Source: Bacteroides gallinarum DSM 18171 = JCM 13658
GTDB taxonomy: Bacteria > Bacteroidota > Bacteroidia > Bacteroidales > Bacteroidaceae
Direction of reading: 5' to 3'
Assembly (NCBI RefSeq): GCF_000374365.1
Contig: NZ_KB894115.1
Location: 62,001 to 126,000 of the forward strand
Length of the DNA stretch: 64,000 nucleotides
Below, one piece after another: positions 30,198-39,483 of this stretch. The number at the start of each line of letters is the position of its first letter. Within the stretch, counting starts at the first letter, position 1. Position numbers and translations under genes: made by a program. The notes beneath the pieces were generated by a model that saw nothing but the letters and a program-made list of their open reading frames with translations, was not told the DNA's origin and searched no databases.

Positions 30198-30682
30198 CTG
30201 TTACGGAAAAAGGGTGCACCTCCTAAAGGGTGGTCATCTTGTTCTCCTTCATCCGAGCCTTCACCGGGAGAGGGAGAACCTGCGCCGCCCCATTCTTCCC
30301 AAAAGATGTTGTCGCTGACAAGGGTACGTGTCATGGTCGAGTCACCGCTTTTGCGGCGGGCTTCCGGAATAAAGCGTACACGGACACCGTTGATGAGCGT
30401 CGCGTTCACCTCTTCTGCCGTACTCACTCCGTTTCCGCGAGCCTGACAGGTGTAGTAGAAAGTTCCCACGCCCTCCAGTTTTACGGTACGTCCGTTTGCC
30501 ATGTAATCGCCCAGTACGCCGCCGAGAGCCTTCAGCACGGCATACGTGTCTGCCGGACTGACGGTGGAGATTTCGGCCAGTCGTTTGGCCACTTCGTCCG
30601 TTGTCACGGGTTTGCCCACTGTGACGGATTTCGGATACCATTTCCCGTTAATCCTTTGCTGTTGTTTTTTGTAAAATGCCAT
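30182..30682 (-). CDS. HU-like DNA-binding protein with C-terminal acidic tail
   Basis: 166 residues. The first ~125 form an HU/IHF-like fold of the type common in Bacteroides (VTTDEVAKRLAEIS, then VKLEGVGTFYYTCQARG, VRVRFIPEARRK). The C-terminus adds a low-complexity Gly/Glu/Asp tail (SPSPGEGSDEGEQDD) ending in FFRNRVLRL. Such proteins are much longer than canonical HU (about 90 residues), and their DNA role is undefined. It stands alone. Confidence 0.85.
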   Translation of the reverse strand: MAFYKKQQQRINGKWYPKSVTVGKPVTTDEVAKRLAEISTVSPADTYAVLKALGGVLGDYMANGRTVKLEGVGTFYYTCQARGNGVSTAEEVNATLINGVRVRFIPEARRKSGDSTMTRTLVSDNIFWEEWGGAGSPSPGEGSDEGEQDDHPLGGAPFFRNRVLRL

Positions 30683-30733
30683 AAATTAGAAAGTTGCGTT
30701 CTTTCCTCTGCGCATAGGGTAAGAGGCTCGTGC

Positions 30734-30790
30734 GGTGACGACCTTTATGCCGTCCGGTGACGGTTCGAAAGCGGTCTGGTGACGACCTTT
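30734..30790. repeat. Short direct repeat upstream of the HU-like gene
   Basis: ggtgacgaccttt occurs at 30734-30746 and again at 30778-30790, 44 bases apart, with a related ccggtgacggttc between them. It lies in the upstream region of the HU-like gene, so the repeats may be binding sites. Confidence 0.4.
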
Positions 30791-30927
30791 TTCCATCTCG
30801 GCTTATGGAAGAAACAAGTTACGTCTATACCCGGGAAACTTTCTCCCTTCCCGGCATTGGGAGTTGTTTATACCGAGGAATAGACGATAACCCCAACAAA
30901 GGTTTTCTCCGGAACGGAAAAAGTGCG

Positions 30928-31623
30928 TTACCTGCCGTTTACATCATAGCCCACTTTCAGCTTTACGTTCTGCACCGGCATGAACTGTATGTTCATTTCC
31001 ATTTTGCTATGCGGATACATCGGCGTCAGCAACGGATTGAGCATGTTCGAGTGTTCCAATGCAGAGTAGTCGAAAAGCATTTGCAGTCTCCAGCGGTCGG
31101 ACAGGTCGTAGTTAATAGCCCCGACACCGCCAAAGTCCCAGCATGGTCCCGTCACGGGCAGGGTGTATCCGGAAAAATACCACCCGAGGTCTAATGAAAA
31201 CCGGGTAGTCAAAGGTATATTCCGCAGGAAACGGATATAAGTCACCGAACCCCACAGAGGATAAGTCGTATGGCTGCTCAATGTGTGGAAACCTTTCCAC
31301 ATACTTCTCACCGAATAATCCCCGGAAAAAGGGAATGACGAAAATCTGATAGGACGGTTTCCCCAAGGCAACAGCCAAAAGTCCGTGTTTCGTACCATGA
31401 ACCTGTTCTTCCCTGACGATTCGGAAACAGGGTGATTCCTTATGACATGCACGGTATCTGCCGGCATATTCTCCCGTCTGTATTTACCGGGATCTGCCAG
31501 TTTGCCGGGCAGTATCACCTTTTCTCCGGTCAAAGAGTCCGAAACCGTATGTTCCACTGTCTGGGAACAAGCCAAAAGTGCACAGCACAAACACCCTACA
31601 AAAACAACAAATCTATGTACCAT
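30928..31623 (-). CDS. Hypothetical exported beta-rich protein
   Basis: 231 residues with a signal peptide (VVFVGCLCCALLACSQT). The body has alternating aromatic strands (FRFSL-type stretches such as TTRFSLDLGWYFSGY and MEMNIQFMPVQNVKLKVGY), suggesting a small outer-membrane barrel or surface protein. I do not recognise a named family. It has its own -7 element upstream and no operon partner. Confidence 0.65.
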   Translation of the reverse strand: MVHRFVVFVGCLCCALLACSQTVEHTVSDSLTGEKVILPGKLADPGKYRRENMPADTVHVIRNHPVSESSGKNRFMVRNTDFWLLPWGNRPIRFSSFPFSGDYSVRSMWKGFHTLSSHTTYPLWGSVTYIRFLRNIPLTTRFSLDLGWYFSGYTLPVTGPCWDFGGVGAINYDLSDRWRLQMLFDYSALEHSNMLNPLLTPMYPHSKMEMNIQFMPVQNVKLKVGYDVNGR

Positions 31624-31655
31624 ATAGCAATAAAAAACAGTTTTCCGTTATTGCG

Positions 31656-31663
31656 CAAATGTA
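31656..31663 (-). promoter_or_regulatory. Putative -7 element for the exported beta-rich protein
   Basis: Minus strand TACATTTG, an exact TAnnTTTG match, 32 bases before the start codon. Confidence 0.5.
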
Positions 31664-31703
31664 GGAATAAGTGCCGTCCGCTTAAAACGACATCCGGCTG
31701 AAA

Positions 31704-31785
31704 GGCAGGAAAATGTTCCCGAAACGTAGAATACTCCCCTTAAAATGTTTTTCGTCCCCAAGTATGCCGGGATTGCTTTCCTGCC
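31704..31785. repeat. Inverted repeat in the divergent gap before the LytS gene
   Basis: ggcaggaaa (31704-31712) and tttcctgcc (31777-31785) form a perfect 9-bp inverted repeat with a 64-base spacer. It sits in the 359-bp gap between divergent genes, upstream of the LytS promoter, and is possibly regulatory. Confidence 0.35.
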
Positions 31786-31862
31786 GGTCACGTTAAAAAA
31801 GGGGACAAAATGCAAAGAACACTGAAGTTTCGGAGCGGATTATTTATATTTCAGATACGAAA

Positions 31863-31895
31863 TTTGCCGTTTCAGTGGAACAGGTCTTATATTTG
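31863..31895 (+). promoter_or_regulatory. Promoter of the LytS/LytTR operon
   Basis: TTTG at 31863-31866, a 21-base spacer, then TATATTTG at 31888-31895. Both elements and the spacing fit the Bacteroides -33/-7 promoter, about 86 bases before the sensor kinase start. Confidence 0.65.
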
Positions 31896-31981
31896 TTTCG
31901 GGAAAATACTACTTTTGAAGGTCTGTAACCTGTATGGTTGCAATATCAACAATAAAGCAACATAAATAAAAGAATGATTAT

Positions 31982-33052
31982 ATGGATAAAATTACAATCA
32001 AGTTCGATAAGTTCAAGGGGAGGTTGCTGTTTACCCCGCTTCTGAGCCTTTTATATTACCTGATAGTGTTCTTTATGGACAGGGAGTATTTCCGGGGCTT
32101 CCTCTCCGGAACGGTCGCAAAGCATTTCTATCTGCAAGATTTTATGTGGACACTCCTGTTCTGTTTCATTTTTACTGAAATATCCATATTCTATAATCGG
32201 CTGGTATTTAAGAAACTGAATATTTTCAGCCACTTCTATCAGAAAATGTTGGCCTGTTCTGTCCTGTTGTTTCTGATAAACAATGCAATAGCTTACATTG
32301 CATCGCTTTTCCTTAATTTCCTGTATCCTGCGGATCTGTCCGAATTTTACCAGGGGCTTTACATATTCGGTATGATGATAACGTTCATTTCGTGTATTTA
32401 CAGCAATATGGTATATCTCGAAGCCTATCTTATAGCCGAGAACCAAAAAAAAGAAATGGAAATCAGACTGTCAAAAGAAAAAGAAGCTGCCACCAAGGCA
32501 AGGCTGAACATGCTCAGGTTCCAGTTCAATCCGCATTTCCTGTTCAACAGTTTCAGTATCCTGTCCGAACTGATTATGGAAGACCGGACGCTGGCCGGAA
32601 AATTCACGGAACATCTTTCCAAGGTATACCGCTACATCCTCCAGAACCTTGACAAGGACATTGTCTGCATTAAAGAAGAACTGAAATTCCTGGATTCTTA
32701 CTTGTATATGATGAAAATCCGTTATGAGGATGCCATACATATACAGATACATCCCGAACTGGAGCATACGGAAGGTAATATTCCCCCGGCCAGTCTGCAA
32801 CTTCTGGTGGAAAATGCCATTAAACACAACCGGGTTTCAGAGAGACAGCCTCTGGCTATCTCTGTCTACCGGCAGGAAGAATATATCGTGGTGGAAAATC
32901 CGGTCCAGCCGGTCCTTTCCGGCTTCGGTTCTACCGGGGTAGGATTGCAAAATATCAAGGACAGGTATTCCATCCTCTGCGACAAACTGCCTGTCATAAA
33001 CAAGACGGACAGCTCGTTCATTGTAAAACTGCCAATCATTAAGACGTACTGA
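31982..33052 (+). CDS. LytS-type sensor histidine kinase
   Basis: 356 residues. Four transmembrane segments lie in about residues 15-145. A coiled linker with EKEAATKARLNMLR leads into the His_kinase (PF06580) domain, with the phospho-acceptor in FQFNPHFLFNSFSIL. A C-terminal ATPase domain follows (N-box LLVENAIKHN, G-box STGVGLQNIKDRY). It should autophosphorylate and pass the phosphate to the LytTR regulator that starts one base after its stop. The signal is unknown. The pair may control the TonB operon downstream, which is a guess from position. Confidence 0.93.
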   Translation: MDKITIKFDKFKGRLLFTPLLSLLYYLIVFFMDREYFRGFLSGTVAKHFYLQDFMWTLLFCFIFTEISIFYNRLVFKKLNIFSHFYQKMLACSVLLFLINNAIAYIASLFLNFLYPADLSEFYQGLYIFGMMITFISCIYSNMVYLEAYLIAENQKKEMEIRLSKEKEAATKARLNMLRFQFNPHFLFNSFSILSELIMEDRTLAGKFTEHLSKVYRYILQNLDKDIVCIKEELKFLDSYLYMMKIRYEDAIHIQIHPELEHTEGNIPPASLQLLVENAIKHNRVSERQPLAISVYRQEEYIVVENPVQPVLSGFGSTGVGLQNIKDRYSILCDKLPVINKTDSSFIVKLPIIKTY

Positions 33053-33053
33053 C

Positions 33054-33809
33054 ATGAATATATTGATTATCGAAGATGAAAAAAGGAACTATAACCGGTT
33101 AAAGCGTCTGCTGAAGGTTATAAATCCGTCTTACCGCATATCGGAACCGATGACAAGCATTGCTGAAACGACAGAGTACCTGCGACAGCATCAGGCACCG
33201 GACCTGATACTGGCCGACATCCGCCTGTCGGACGGGCTGAGCTTTGAAGCGCTGCGGCAGACGGCGGTGTCCTCACCTGTCATTTTTACGACGGCCTATG
33301 ATGAATACGCCATACAAGCGTTCAAATACAACAGTTTCGACTATCTCCTAAAACCGATAGACGAGAAAGAACTGGCGGCTGCCATAGAAAAGGTCTGCTC
33401 ACGGAACCCAATGCCGCAAAGCAATGACATCCGGCAACTCATAGAACAGATGCAGCGGAACAACTACAAATACAGGGAACGTTTCCTGCTACCTTACAGG
33501 GACGGCTACAAATCCGTCCGTACGGACGAACTCAGCCACATCAGCCTTGTCAGTAAATCGACCTTCCTGTTCCTTCGCAACGGGACTTCCACCCTTGTTC
33601 CTTTTTCAATGGATGAACTCGAAATGCAACTGAATCCGGAAGTGTTTTTCCGTGCCAACAGACAATACATCATCCACATAGACAGCATAGAGCACATAGG
33701 CAACTACTTTAACTCCAGATTGCTTATACGCCTGAAAGGATATCCTGACGAAAAGATTATTGTCAGCCGGGAGAAAGCCGCGTCATTAAAGGAATGGCTG
33801 GACAAATAA
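33054..33809 (+). CDS. LytTR family response regulator
   Basis: 251 residues. The receiver domain has the acidic pair in IIEDE, phospho-Asp55 in LILADIRLSDG, and Thr/Lys in TTAYDEY and LLKPID. The C-terminal LytTR DNA-binding domain (about 145-250) has YKSVRTDELSHIS and FFRANRQYIIHIDSIEHI. It is a DNA-binding transcription regulator paired with the LytS kinase. A strong terminator lies 45 bases downstream, so the two genes form a closed unit. Confidence 0.95.
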   Translation: MNILIIEDEKRNYNRLKRLLKVINPSYRISEPMTSIAETTEYLRQHQAPDLILADIRLSDGLSFEALRQTAVSSPVIFTTAYDEYAIQAFKYNSFDYLLKPIDEKELAAAIEKVCSRNPMPQSNDIRQLIEQMQRNNYKYRERFLLPYRDGYKSVRTDELSHISLVSKSTFLFLRNGTSTLVPFSMDELEMQLNPEVFFRANRQYIIHIDSIEHIGNYFNSRLLIRLKGYPDEKIIVSREKAASLKEWLDK

Positions 33810-33853
33810 GCGCTCCTGCAACTTACATCTTATTTTTAATATATACATTATGG

Positions 33854-33897
33854 ACAGGCTGCCATCTGCCAGCAATGGAGATGGCAGCCTGTTTTTT
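33854..33897 (+). terminator. Strong Rho-independent terminator after the LytS/LytTR operon
   Basis: Perfect 14-bp stem acaggctgccatct / agatggcagcctgt with an 11-base loop, followed by six T. It is the clearest intrinsic terminator in the window. Confidence 0.9.
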
Positions 33898-34034
33898 CAC
33901 ATTCGCGTTTCCGCTTGCGACATCGGGCATCCGGAGTGTTTTTTTGTCATTTGGGACAACCGGAAGTTTTCCGATAAAAGATAAAGACAGACCTTTGTAT
34001 CTGATAAATATTGACCGGCAAACAATTAAGGATT

Positions 34035-34133
34035 ATGGTGATGAAAAAAAGGATTCTTGTATTATTGGCACAGACGGCATTGCAACTGCTCTTCTTGGCA
34101 TTGTTTATGGCTTTGCATAAAACAATGCTATAA
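34035..34133 (+). pseudogene. 32-residue remnant resembling the start of a membrane-protein gene
   Basis: ATG-initiated frame MVMKKRILVLLAQTALQ continuing with a hydrophobic helix and stopping at 34133. It reads like the intact start of a Bacteroides polytopic membrane protein. In another frame directly after the stop, WVHPLSWYTLPKG could continue it, suggesting a frameshifted and truncated gene. A sulfatase/LTA-synthase-type N-terminus is a possible origin, but I cannot confirm it. It lies in the 500-bp gap before the TonB receptor gene. Confidence 0.3.
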
Positions 34134-34311
34134 ACTGGGTCCATCCTCTCTCTTGGTATACACTGCCGAAAGGATTTACGGTTCGGAAGCCTGTTTCTGC
34201 GATTCGGACGCACATTCCTCCGCTTCCCGACCTTCCGGCTTTCCACCCTGTACGGTTTCGGTAACTTTGTAATGAAAATGATACGATAACCCTCTAATGT
34301 GACAGGATGAG

Positions 34312-36750
34312 ATGAGAATGAAAAAAACAAACGGCAAAAAAACAGACGAAAGGAACAGCATCGGACACCGGCTGTTGTTTCTGGTTGTCATAGCGACTGT
34401 CTGCCTTCCGGCATATACCCAGGCAAAGGAGTCCCCACACAAGGCAAACCAATATACAGTCAGCGGATATGTACATCAGGAAAACGGAGAACCTCTTATC
34501 AACGTAACGGTCATGGATTTGTCAGGCATGAAAGGAACAGTAAGCAACGAACACGGCTTTTTCAGCCTCACTCTACCCGAAGGCAGACACTCCATCCGTT
34601 TTTTATACACCGGTTTCAGAGAAAAAACGGAAACGCTGGAGCTGAACAAAGATACGACACTGCAAGTATATCTTGACGAAAGCTACCAACTGGACGAAGT
34701 GACGGTGGTGGCGGACTTGAACTCGCCCATACACACGACGCTAACGGGAAAAGTATCGCTGACCGCACGCGACTTGCACACGGAGTATGCCTTACTGAGC
34801 TCGCCGGACGTGGTAAAAACGCTCCAGAACCAGCCGGGAGTGGCTGCGGGTACTGAACTCATATCCGGACTCTACGTGCATGGGGGAAACAATGACGAGA
34901 ATCTATTCCTGCTGGACGGAACCCCATTGTACCAGATAAACCATTTGGGAGGGTTGTTCTCCGCGTTCAATGCGGATGTGATAAAGAACATTGATTTCTA
35001 CAAAAGCGGCTTTCCGGCACGTTACGGCGGCAGAGTTTCCTCGGTAGTCGATGTACGCACCAAAGACGGTGACATGAAAGAGTATCACGGGAGCGTTTCT
35101 ATCGGCCTGTTGGACGGACGGGTACAATACGAAGGTCCCATCGTCAAGAACCGCACTTCGTTCAACGTCGCTATGCGAAGAACGTGGCTGGACGCATTGT
35201 CTGCACCGGTACTGGCAATCTACAACAGCAGCCGTTCAGACGGCAAGATGAAAGCGCGGTACGCCTTTCACGACATCAATACCAAAATCACACACCTGTT
35301 CAGCGACAAGAGCAAGGCTTACATCAGCCTTTACTCGGGCAACGACGTGCTGAAAGTCAATAACAGACAATATTTTCCCGATGAGCAGGACAGAAACAAA
35401 TTCAACCTGCAATGGGGCAATCTGACTGCGGCGGCACATTGGAATTACCAGTTCTCACCTAAGCTGTTCGCTAACTTTGCCGGAGTGTACACACGCAATC
35501 GCTCCGTGTACGATTACCATTCTGAAGTAAAATCCGTAAACGCGGACGAAATGACCGGAATAACACGTGCAGAACGGAGCAACCACTCACGCATTGACGA
35601 CATAGGCTATCGAATGGAGTTCGATTACCGCCCGAACGTGAAACACCATATCCGAATCGGATCGAACTATTTGTATCACATCTTCCGCCCGCAAAGTCAG
35701 GGAAGCAACAATGCTTCGGGGGATGCCGACAGACAAGACACGGTCAGGCAAAGCCATTCATCTTTCTACAGAGGACATGAAATCACGGCGTATGCAGAAG
35801 ATGACATCAGGTTATCCGAGAAATGGAGGATGAATCTGGGATTGCACTACACGCTCTTCCGGATTGACCGTAAGAATTACCATTCGGTAGAACCCCGCTT
35901 GTCGCTCAAGTATCAATGGAATGAGAACATGGCAATCAAAGCCTCTTATACGCAGATGAGCCAGTTCATGCACCTGCTTTCCAATTCGTACTTGAACCTG
36001 CCTACCGATTTTTGGGTTCCCTCTACCCGTAACGTCCGCCCGTTACATTCCAGCCAATATGCGGCGGGTCTATACATGCAGTTCCCCAGCCGGTTCCGAT
36101 TCAACGTGGAAGGTTTTTACAAAACAACGGACAATCTTGTCGAATATTTCGGCGGAAACGGATTGATGCCTTCCATCAACAACTGGGAGTCCATGATAAG
36201 AAAAGGAAAAGGACGGGCTTATGGTCTAGAGTTCCTGTTGGCGTACCGAAAGGACAAGCTGTCGGCAGAAGCCGGATATACATTGTCCTGGAGCGAACAG
36301 AAATTCCCGCAGTTATATTCCGGATGGTATCCCAGCAAGTTTGACAACAGGCACAAGATATACCTCAACGCCCGATACCGCTTTTCCAAACGTATAGATG
36401 TCTATGCGGCATGGACTTATCACAGCGGCAACCGGATAACGCTTCCCACGCAATATGTAAATGGCCCGTTCCTACCCGAAGCGCCGGGACATGCAGAAGC
36501 CGAGTGGATTAGAGAGAAACCTAACAATGCCGCTTTGCCCGCCTATCACAGACTCGACCTCGGAGCGAACTTCCGACGCACGACAAAGAAAGGATATGAA
36601 AGGATATGGAACATCAGCATTTACAACGCATATAGCCGCATGAATGCCCTGTATGGCAAAGTGGAGCAACTGCCCGACGGCAGTTTTAGAGGTAAAGCCA
36701 CAGGTATTTTGCCGATTATCCCGTCTTTCAGTTATGCATTAAAATTTTAG
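34312..36750 (+). CDS. TonB-dependent receptor with carboxypeptidase-like N-domain
   Basis: 812 residues. Basic signal peptide (about 1-42), then a CarboxypepD-regulatory-like domain (about 45-130; YTVSGYVHQENGEPLINV). A plug follows (LTARDLHTEYALLSSPDVV, YVHGGNNDENLFLLDGTP, ARYGGRVSSVVDVRTKDG), then a barrel ending in IIPSFSYALKF. It differs from SusC in lacking the SusC-specific plug features and a SusD partner. It begins an operon with DUF4249 four bases later, the usual pairing. The substrate is unknown. Confidence 0.94.
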   Translation: MRMKKTNGKKTDERNSIGHRLLFLVVIATVCLPAYTQAKESPHKANQYTVSGYVHQENGEPLINVTVMDLSGMKGTVSNEHGFFSLTLPEGRHSIRFLYTGFREKTETLELNKDTTLQVYLDESYQLDEVTVVADLNSPIHTTLTGKVSLTARDLHTEYALLSSPDVVKTLQNQPGVAAGTELISGLYVHGGNNDENLFLLDGTPLYQINHLGGLFSAFNADVIKNIDFYKSGFPARYGGRVSSVVDVRTKDGDMKEYHGSVSIGLLDGRVQYEGPIVKNRTSFNVAMRRTWLDALSAPVLAIYNSSRSDGKMKARYAFHDINTKITHLFSDKSKAYISLYSGNDVLKVNNRQYFPDEQDRNKFNLQWGNLTAAAHWNYQFSPKLFANFAGVYTRNRSVYDYHSEVKSVNADEMTGITRAERSNHSRIDDIGYRMEFDYRPNVKHHIRIGSNYLYHIFRPQSQGSNNASGDADRQDTVRQSHSSFYRGHEITAYAEDDIRLSEKWRMNLGLHYTLFRIDRKNYHSVEPRLSLKYQWNENMAIKASYTQMSQFMHLLSNSYLNLPTDFWVPSTRNVRPLHSSQYAAGLYMQFPSRFRFNVEGFYKTTDNLVEYFGGNGLMPSINNWESMIRKGKGRAYGLEFLLAYRKDKLSAEAGYTLSWSEQKFPQLYSGWYPSKFDNRHKIYLNARYRFSKRIDVYAAWTYHSGNRITLPTQYVNGPFLPEAPGHAEAEWIREKPNNAALPAYHRLDLGANFRRTTKKGYERIWNISIYNAYSRMNALYGKVEQLPDGSFRGKATGILPIIPSFSYALKF

Positions 36751-36754
36751 AAAC

Positions 36755-37726
36755 ATGAAGAAAATATTTTATTGGTTCTTATCGGTCATGCTGACTTCTT
36801 GCACCTATGATTTTGATTTGGGCAAAGCAGAGGCCGCCAAGAAATTAGTATTGTACAGTTTCCCGTCCAACCGGGATACGACAATCATCAGCCTGTCATC
36901 GAGTGTTCCCGTGGGAAGCCAAGAAAAATTGGTTGATGGCATAGCCGGAGCAAACATATCCCTGTCCGTGAACGGGAAACAACAGACTGTCTATTGGAAT
37001 GACAAGAAGACAAACTCACTGCCCGAAAACTGTTATTACACAATCGGGAAATGGAATGAGGAAGAACTTGTAAACTTGCAAGCCGAAGTGAACGGACTGC
37101 CGGCAATCATGGCACAAACCAGCATTCCGGAACGTTTCCTGCTGGAAGACATTAAGCTGACTGCCCGGCAAGGAGGTGACGGAGCGGTGCTGAGATTCCA
37201 GGTTACTTTCAAAGACAATCCTGCACGGAATGATTTTTATGGCATTCGGGTGGTAAAGAAAACGACCGATTATATGGATGGCGACAGTACAGTTCTATAT
37301 GATCCTGTCGAGTTTGATTTGGAACATGAACCTTTGTTGAATAACCAGTCGCAACTGGATGATATATTCATGTTGCCGAATGAATATTTTCAGAACCTGT
37401 ACATCTGGAATGACCAAATGGTGCAAGGAAAAGAATACACGCTCCGATTAGATACCGGTCATCAGGAAGATATGGATGTAGAATGGAATGACCATTATGT
37501 CCGCATAGAATATAAAGCATATTTGTATAGCTTTTCACAAGAATATTATACCTATTTGAAAACCTTGAACGATATACATAACAATTCGCTTGGTGAATAC
37601 GGACTGTCCTCCATGCAACAACACTATACCAATGTAAAGAACGGCATAGGCATACTTGGAGGATACCATATAACAGAAACGGAATGGATAAAAAACGTCG
37701 AACTGAGCTCATCGACGGTTCAATAA
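36755..37726 (+). CDS. DUF4249 family lipoprotein
   Basis: 323-residue lipoprotein (lipobox MLTSCTYDFD). The family is typically encoded next to CarboxypepD-type TonB receptors, and the same pairing appears here. The N-terminal half has the beta-sandwich-like pattern LVDGIAGANISLSVNG and ETEV-like strands, followed by a GDGAVLRFQVTFKDNPARNDFYGI segment split near residues 150-175. It is probably an outer-membrane-associated partner of the receptor. Confidence 0.87.
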   Translation: MKKIFYWFLSVMLTSCTYDFDLGKAEAAKKLVLYSFPSNRDTTIISLSSSVPVGSQEKLVDGIAGANISLSVNGKQQTVYWNDKKTNSLPENCYYTIGKWNEEELVNLQAEVNGLPAIMAQTSIPERFLLEDIKLTARQGGDGAVLRFQVTFKDNPARNDFYGIRVVKKTTDYMDGDSTVLYDPVEFDLEHEPLLNNQSQLDDIFMLPNEYFQNLYIWNDQMVQGKEYTLRLDTGHQEDMDVEWNDHYVRIEYKAYLYSFSQEYYTYLKTLNDIHNNSLGEYGLSSMQQHYTNVKNGIGILGGYHITETEWIKNVELSSSTVQ

Positions 37727-37753
37727 ATTACTAATCATTAAATTATTATCAGT

Positions 37754-38734
37754 ATGAAACATTTCAAACAAAAACAAGTGGGTGTATTATTAGCCACATG
37801 TCTGTCATTAGGATTATTTTCATGTAACAATGAAAATGAGTTGACAACGCAAACAAACAGCAATATGCTTCCTGAAATTGAAATTTCCCGTATGTCAATG
37901 TGGCAACCGGAAACAAGAAATGCCCGAGAAATCGATCCGGACATGCCGGTTCTCCGTTTCAAGGATGAAGAGAGCTATATCCGGATACTGAATAAACTTG
38001 ATAAAATGAGCGAGGAAGAAAAGACTGCTTATTTTACAGAATTAGGATTTGAAGGAGCATTTACACTATGGAATCAGGCTGACGAGGAACTGGAGAATAT
38101 ATTTGAGGAAGAAAATTCTTCCAGAATGGAACAGGACATCCATAAATTCAAAGAGAAATATTCCGGAATGTTTGCATTCAATACGACCGATACTTACGAC
38201 GTAACGCCCTACTTCAAATTTACAGATGAAAACTTGGCCTTGGTAGGAAATATTGCAGGTTATGTTGTTATAGGCAATAGATTGAAAACGGCAAAAAATA
38301 TGACTCCGACTTATGATTCAGGAGAACCGGAAGGAAGTATGACCGATTATTCAATCAATCCGGGACCCATACAGCCAGGATTCAAAGATTTCAAAAACGC
38401 TTCCTTGACAATCAAGAACGGGAAATACAAAAGCACCATGACAATAGGGCGTATTGTCAATGGGAACTCTTTTGCCGTCAAATTCATAACGAAGAAAAAA
38501 GTACTCTTTTGGCACAAGAAAGTAAAATCGGGCTATTCTGCGGTGTTGGCTATGCACAGTTCCAAATTCAACCACCGGAACAATGTTTTTTGCTCTTATG
38601 GCAAAGAAATCGTGATACTCAATCTCCCGATAGAAACAGTCGGCAATGTTTTCGATGCGGATGTGGACAATTTCACGAGTTCAAGAGGAAATGCTAAAGG
38701 AAAGCAATCATTCAAAAATATAAATGTAATCTAA
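37754..38734 (+). CDS. DUF4848-like lipoprotein
   Basis: 326 residues; lipobox GLFSCNNENE. The segment VLRFKDEESYIRILNKLDKM followed by GFEGAFTLWNQADEE resembles the DUF4848 family of Bacteroides lipoproteins, whose function is unknown. The C-terminal half is beta-rich and basic (KKKVLFWHKKVKSGYSAVLA). It lies 27 bases after DUF4249 and two bases before the next gene, so it is in the TonB operon. Confidence 0.6.
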   Translation: MKHFKQKQVGVLLATCLSLGLFSCNNENELTTQTNSNMLPEIEISRMSMWQPETRNAREIDPDMPVLRFKDEESYIRILNKLDKMSEEEKTAYFTELGFEGAFTLWNQADEELENIFEEENSSRMEQDIHKFKEKYSGMFAFNTTDTYDVTPYFKFTDENLALVGNIAGYVVIGNRLKTAKNMTPTYDSGEPEGSMTDYSINPGPIQPGFKDFKNASLTIKNGKYKSTMTIGRIVNGNSFAVKFITKKKVLFWHKKVKSGYSAVLAMHSSKFNHRNNVFCSYGKEIVILNLPIETVGNVFDADVDNFTSSRGNAKGKQSFKNINVI

Positions 38735-38736
38735 GT

Positions 38737-39369
38737 ATGAAGAAGTTATTATTTTTATTTCTTGTTCTTGTATGTGCTAATAGTTATGCACAGGAATTCA
38801 GAGTTGGAGTTATCGGTGGTTTAAATGTAAACAGTCCATCCGATTTAGAGTCTCAAAAAGGGTTTCATGCCGGTGTGAAAGGGGAATTTAATTTCCAAGA
38901 AGCATCCAAAGGATTGTTTATTGATTTCGGAACCATACTTTCATCAAAGGGATGGAAGACTACCGCTTATTATGACAATACGAGCAAGGAAAGCAACCAA
39001 TGGAAAAGCATACCTTACTACTTGGACATACCTGTCCATCTGGGATACAAATTCCAGGCAGGAAAATATGCCAGTATATTTGCAAGTGTGGGACCTTATC
39101 TGAGTTTCGGATTATTCGGCAAAAATCAAATTATAACTGAAGACGCTAAAGGAAATAGTAAAACGGCAACCAATTCCAAGAATGTATTCCGAGATCATTT
39201 GATGGAACGGTTTGATTGGGGATTGGGCGCAAAAGTCGGTGTGGAACTGGCAAGGTATTTTCAAGTGGCGGTCGGCTATAATTGGGGGTTACGAAACCTG
39301 AAGACATCCAAGAATATTATGGATATCAAAAATAAGACATTTCAAGTATCTTGTGCATACATGTTTTAA
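38737..39369 (+). CDS. PorT-like outer-membrane beta-barrel protein
   Basis: 210 residues with a signal peptide (LLFLFLVLVCANSYA). The FRVGVIGGLNVN start, repeated aromatic strands (for example YASIFASVGPYLSFGLFG) and C-terminal FQVSCAYMF are typical of the small eight-stranded PorT/OmpW-like barrels of Bacteroidetes. It is last in the TonB receptor operon. Its function is unknown. Confidence 0.8.
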   Translation: MKKLLFLFLVLVCANSYAQEFRVGVIGGLNVNSPSDLESQKGFHAGVKGEFNFQEASKGLFIDFGTILSSKGWKTTAYYDNTSKESNQWKSIPYYLDIPVHLGYKFQAGKYASIFASVGPYLSFGLFGKNQIITEDAKGNSKTATNSKNVFRDHLMERFDWGLGAKVGVELARYFQVAVGYNWGLRNLKTSKNIMDIKNKTFQVSCAYMF

Positions 39370-39483
39370 TGCGACAGACAATTGTATATAAATATGTTTT
39401 TCCCTATACCTTCGGTTTGCTCTCAAAGAATTTTACAATGATGAATCAAATCGGAAATGTTTTATAGATGGGAATTCATTAAA

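Noticed and set aside
30757..31194. 145-residue plus-strand frame opposite the exported beta-rich protein
   Set aside because: It is antisense to a gene with a clear signal peptide and promoter.
33794..34120. 108-residue frame starting inside the LytTR gene and crossing the terminator
   Set aside because: It overlaps a strong intrinsic terminator and has no recognisable domain; it is a chance frame.
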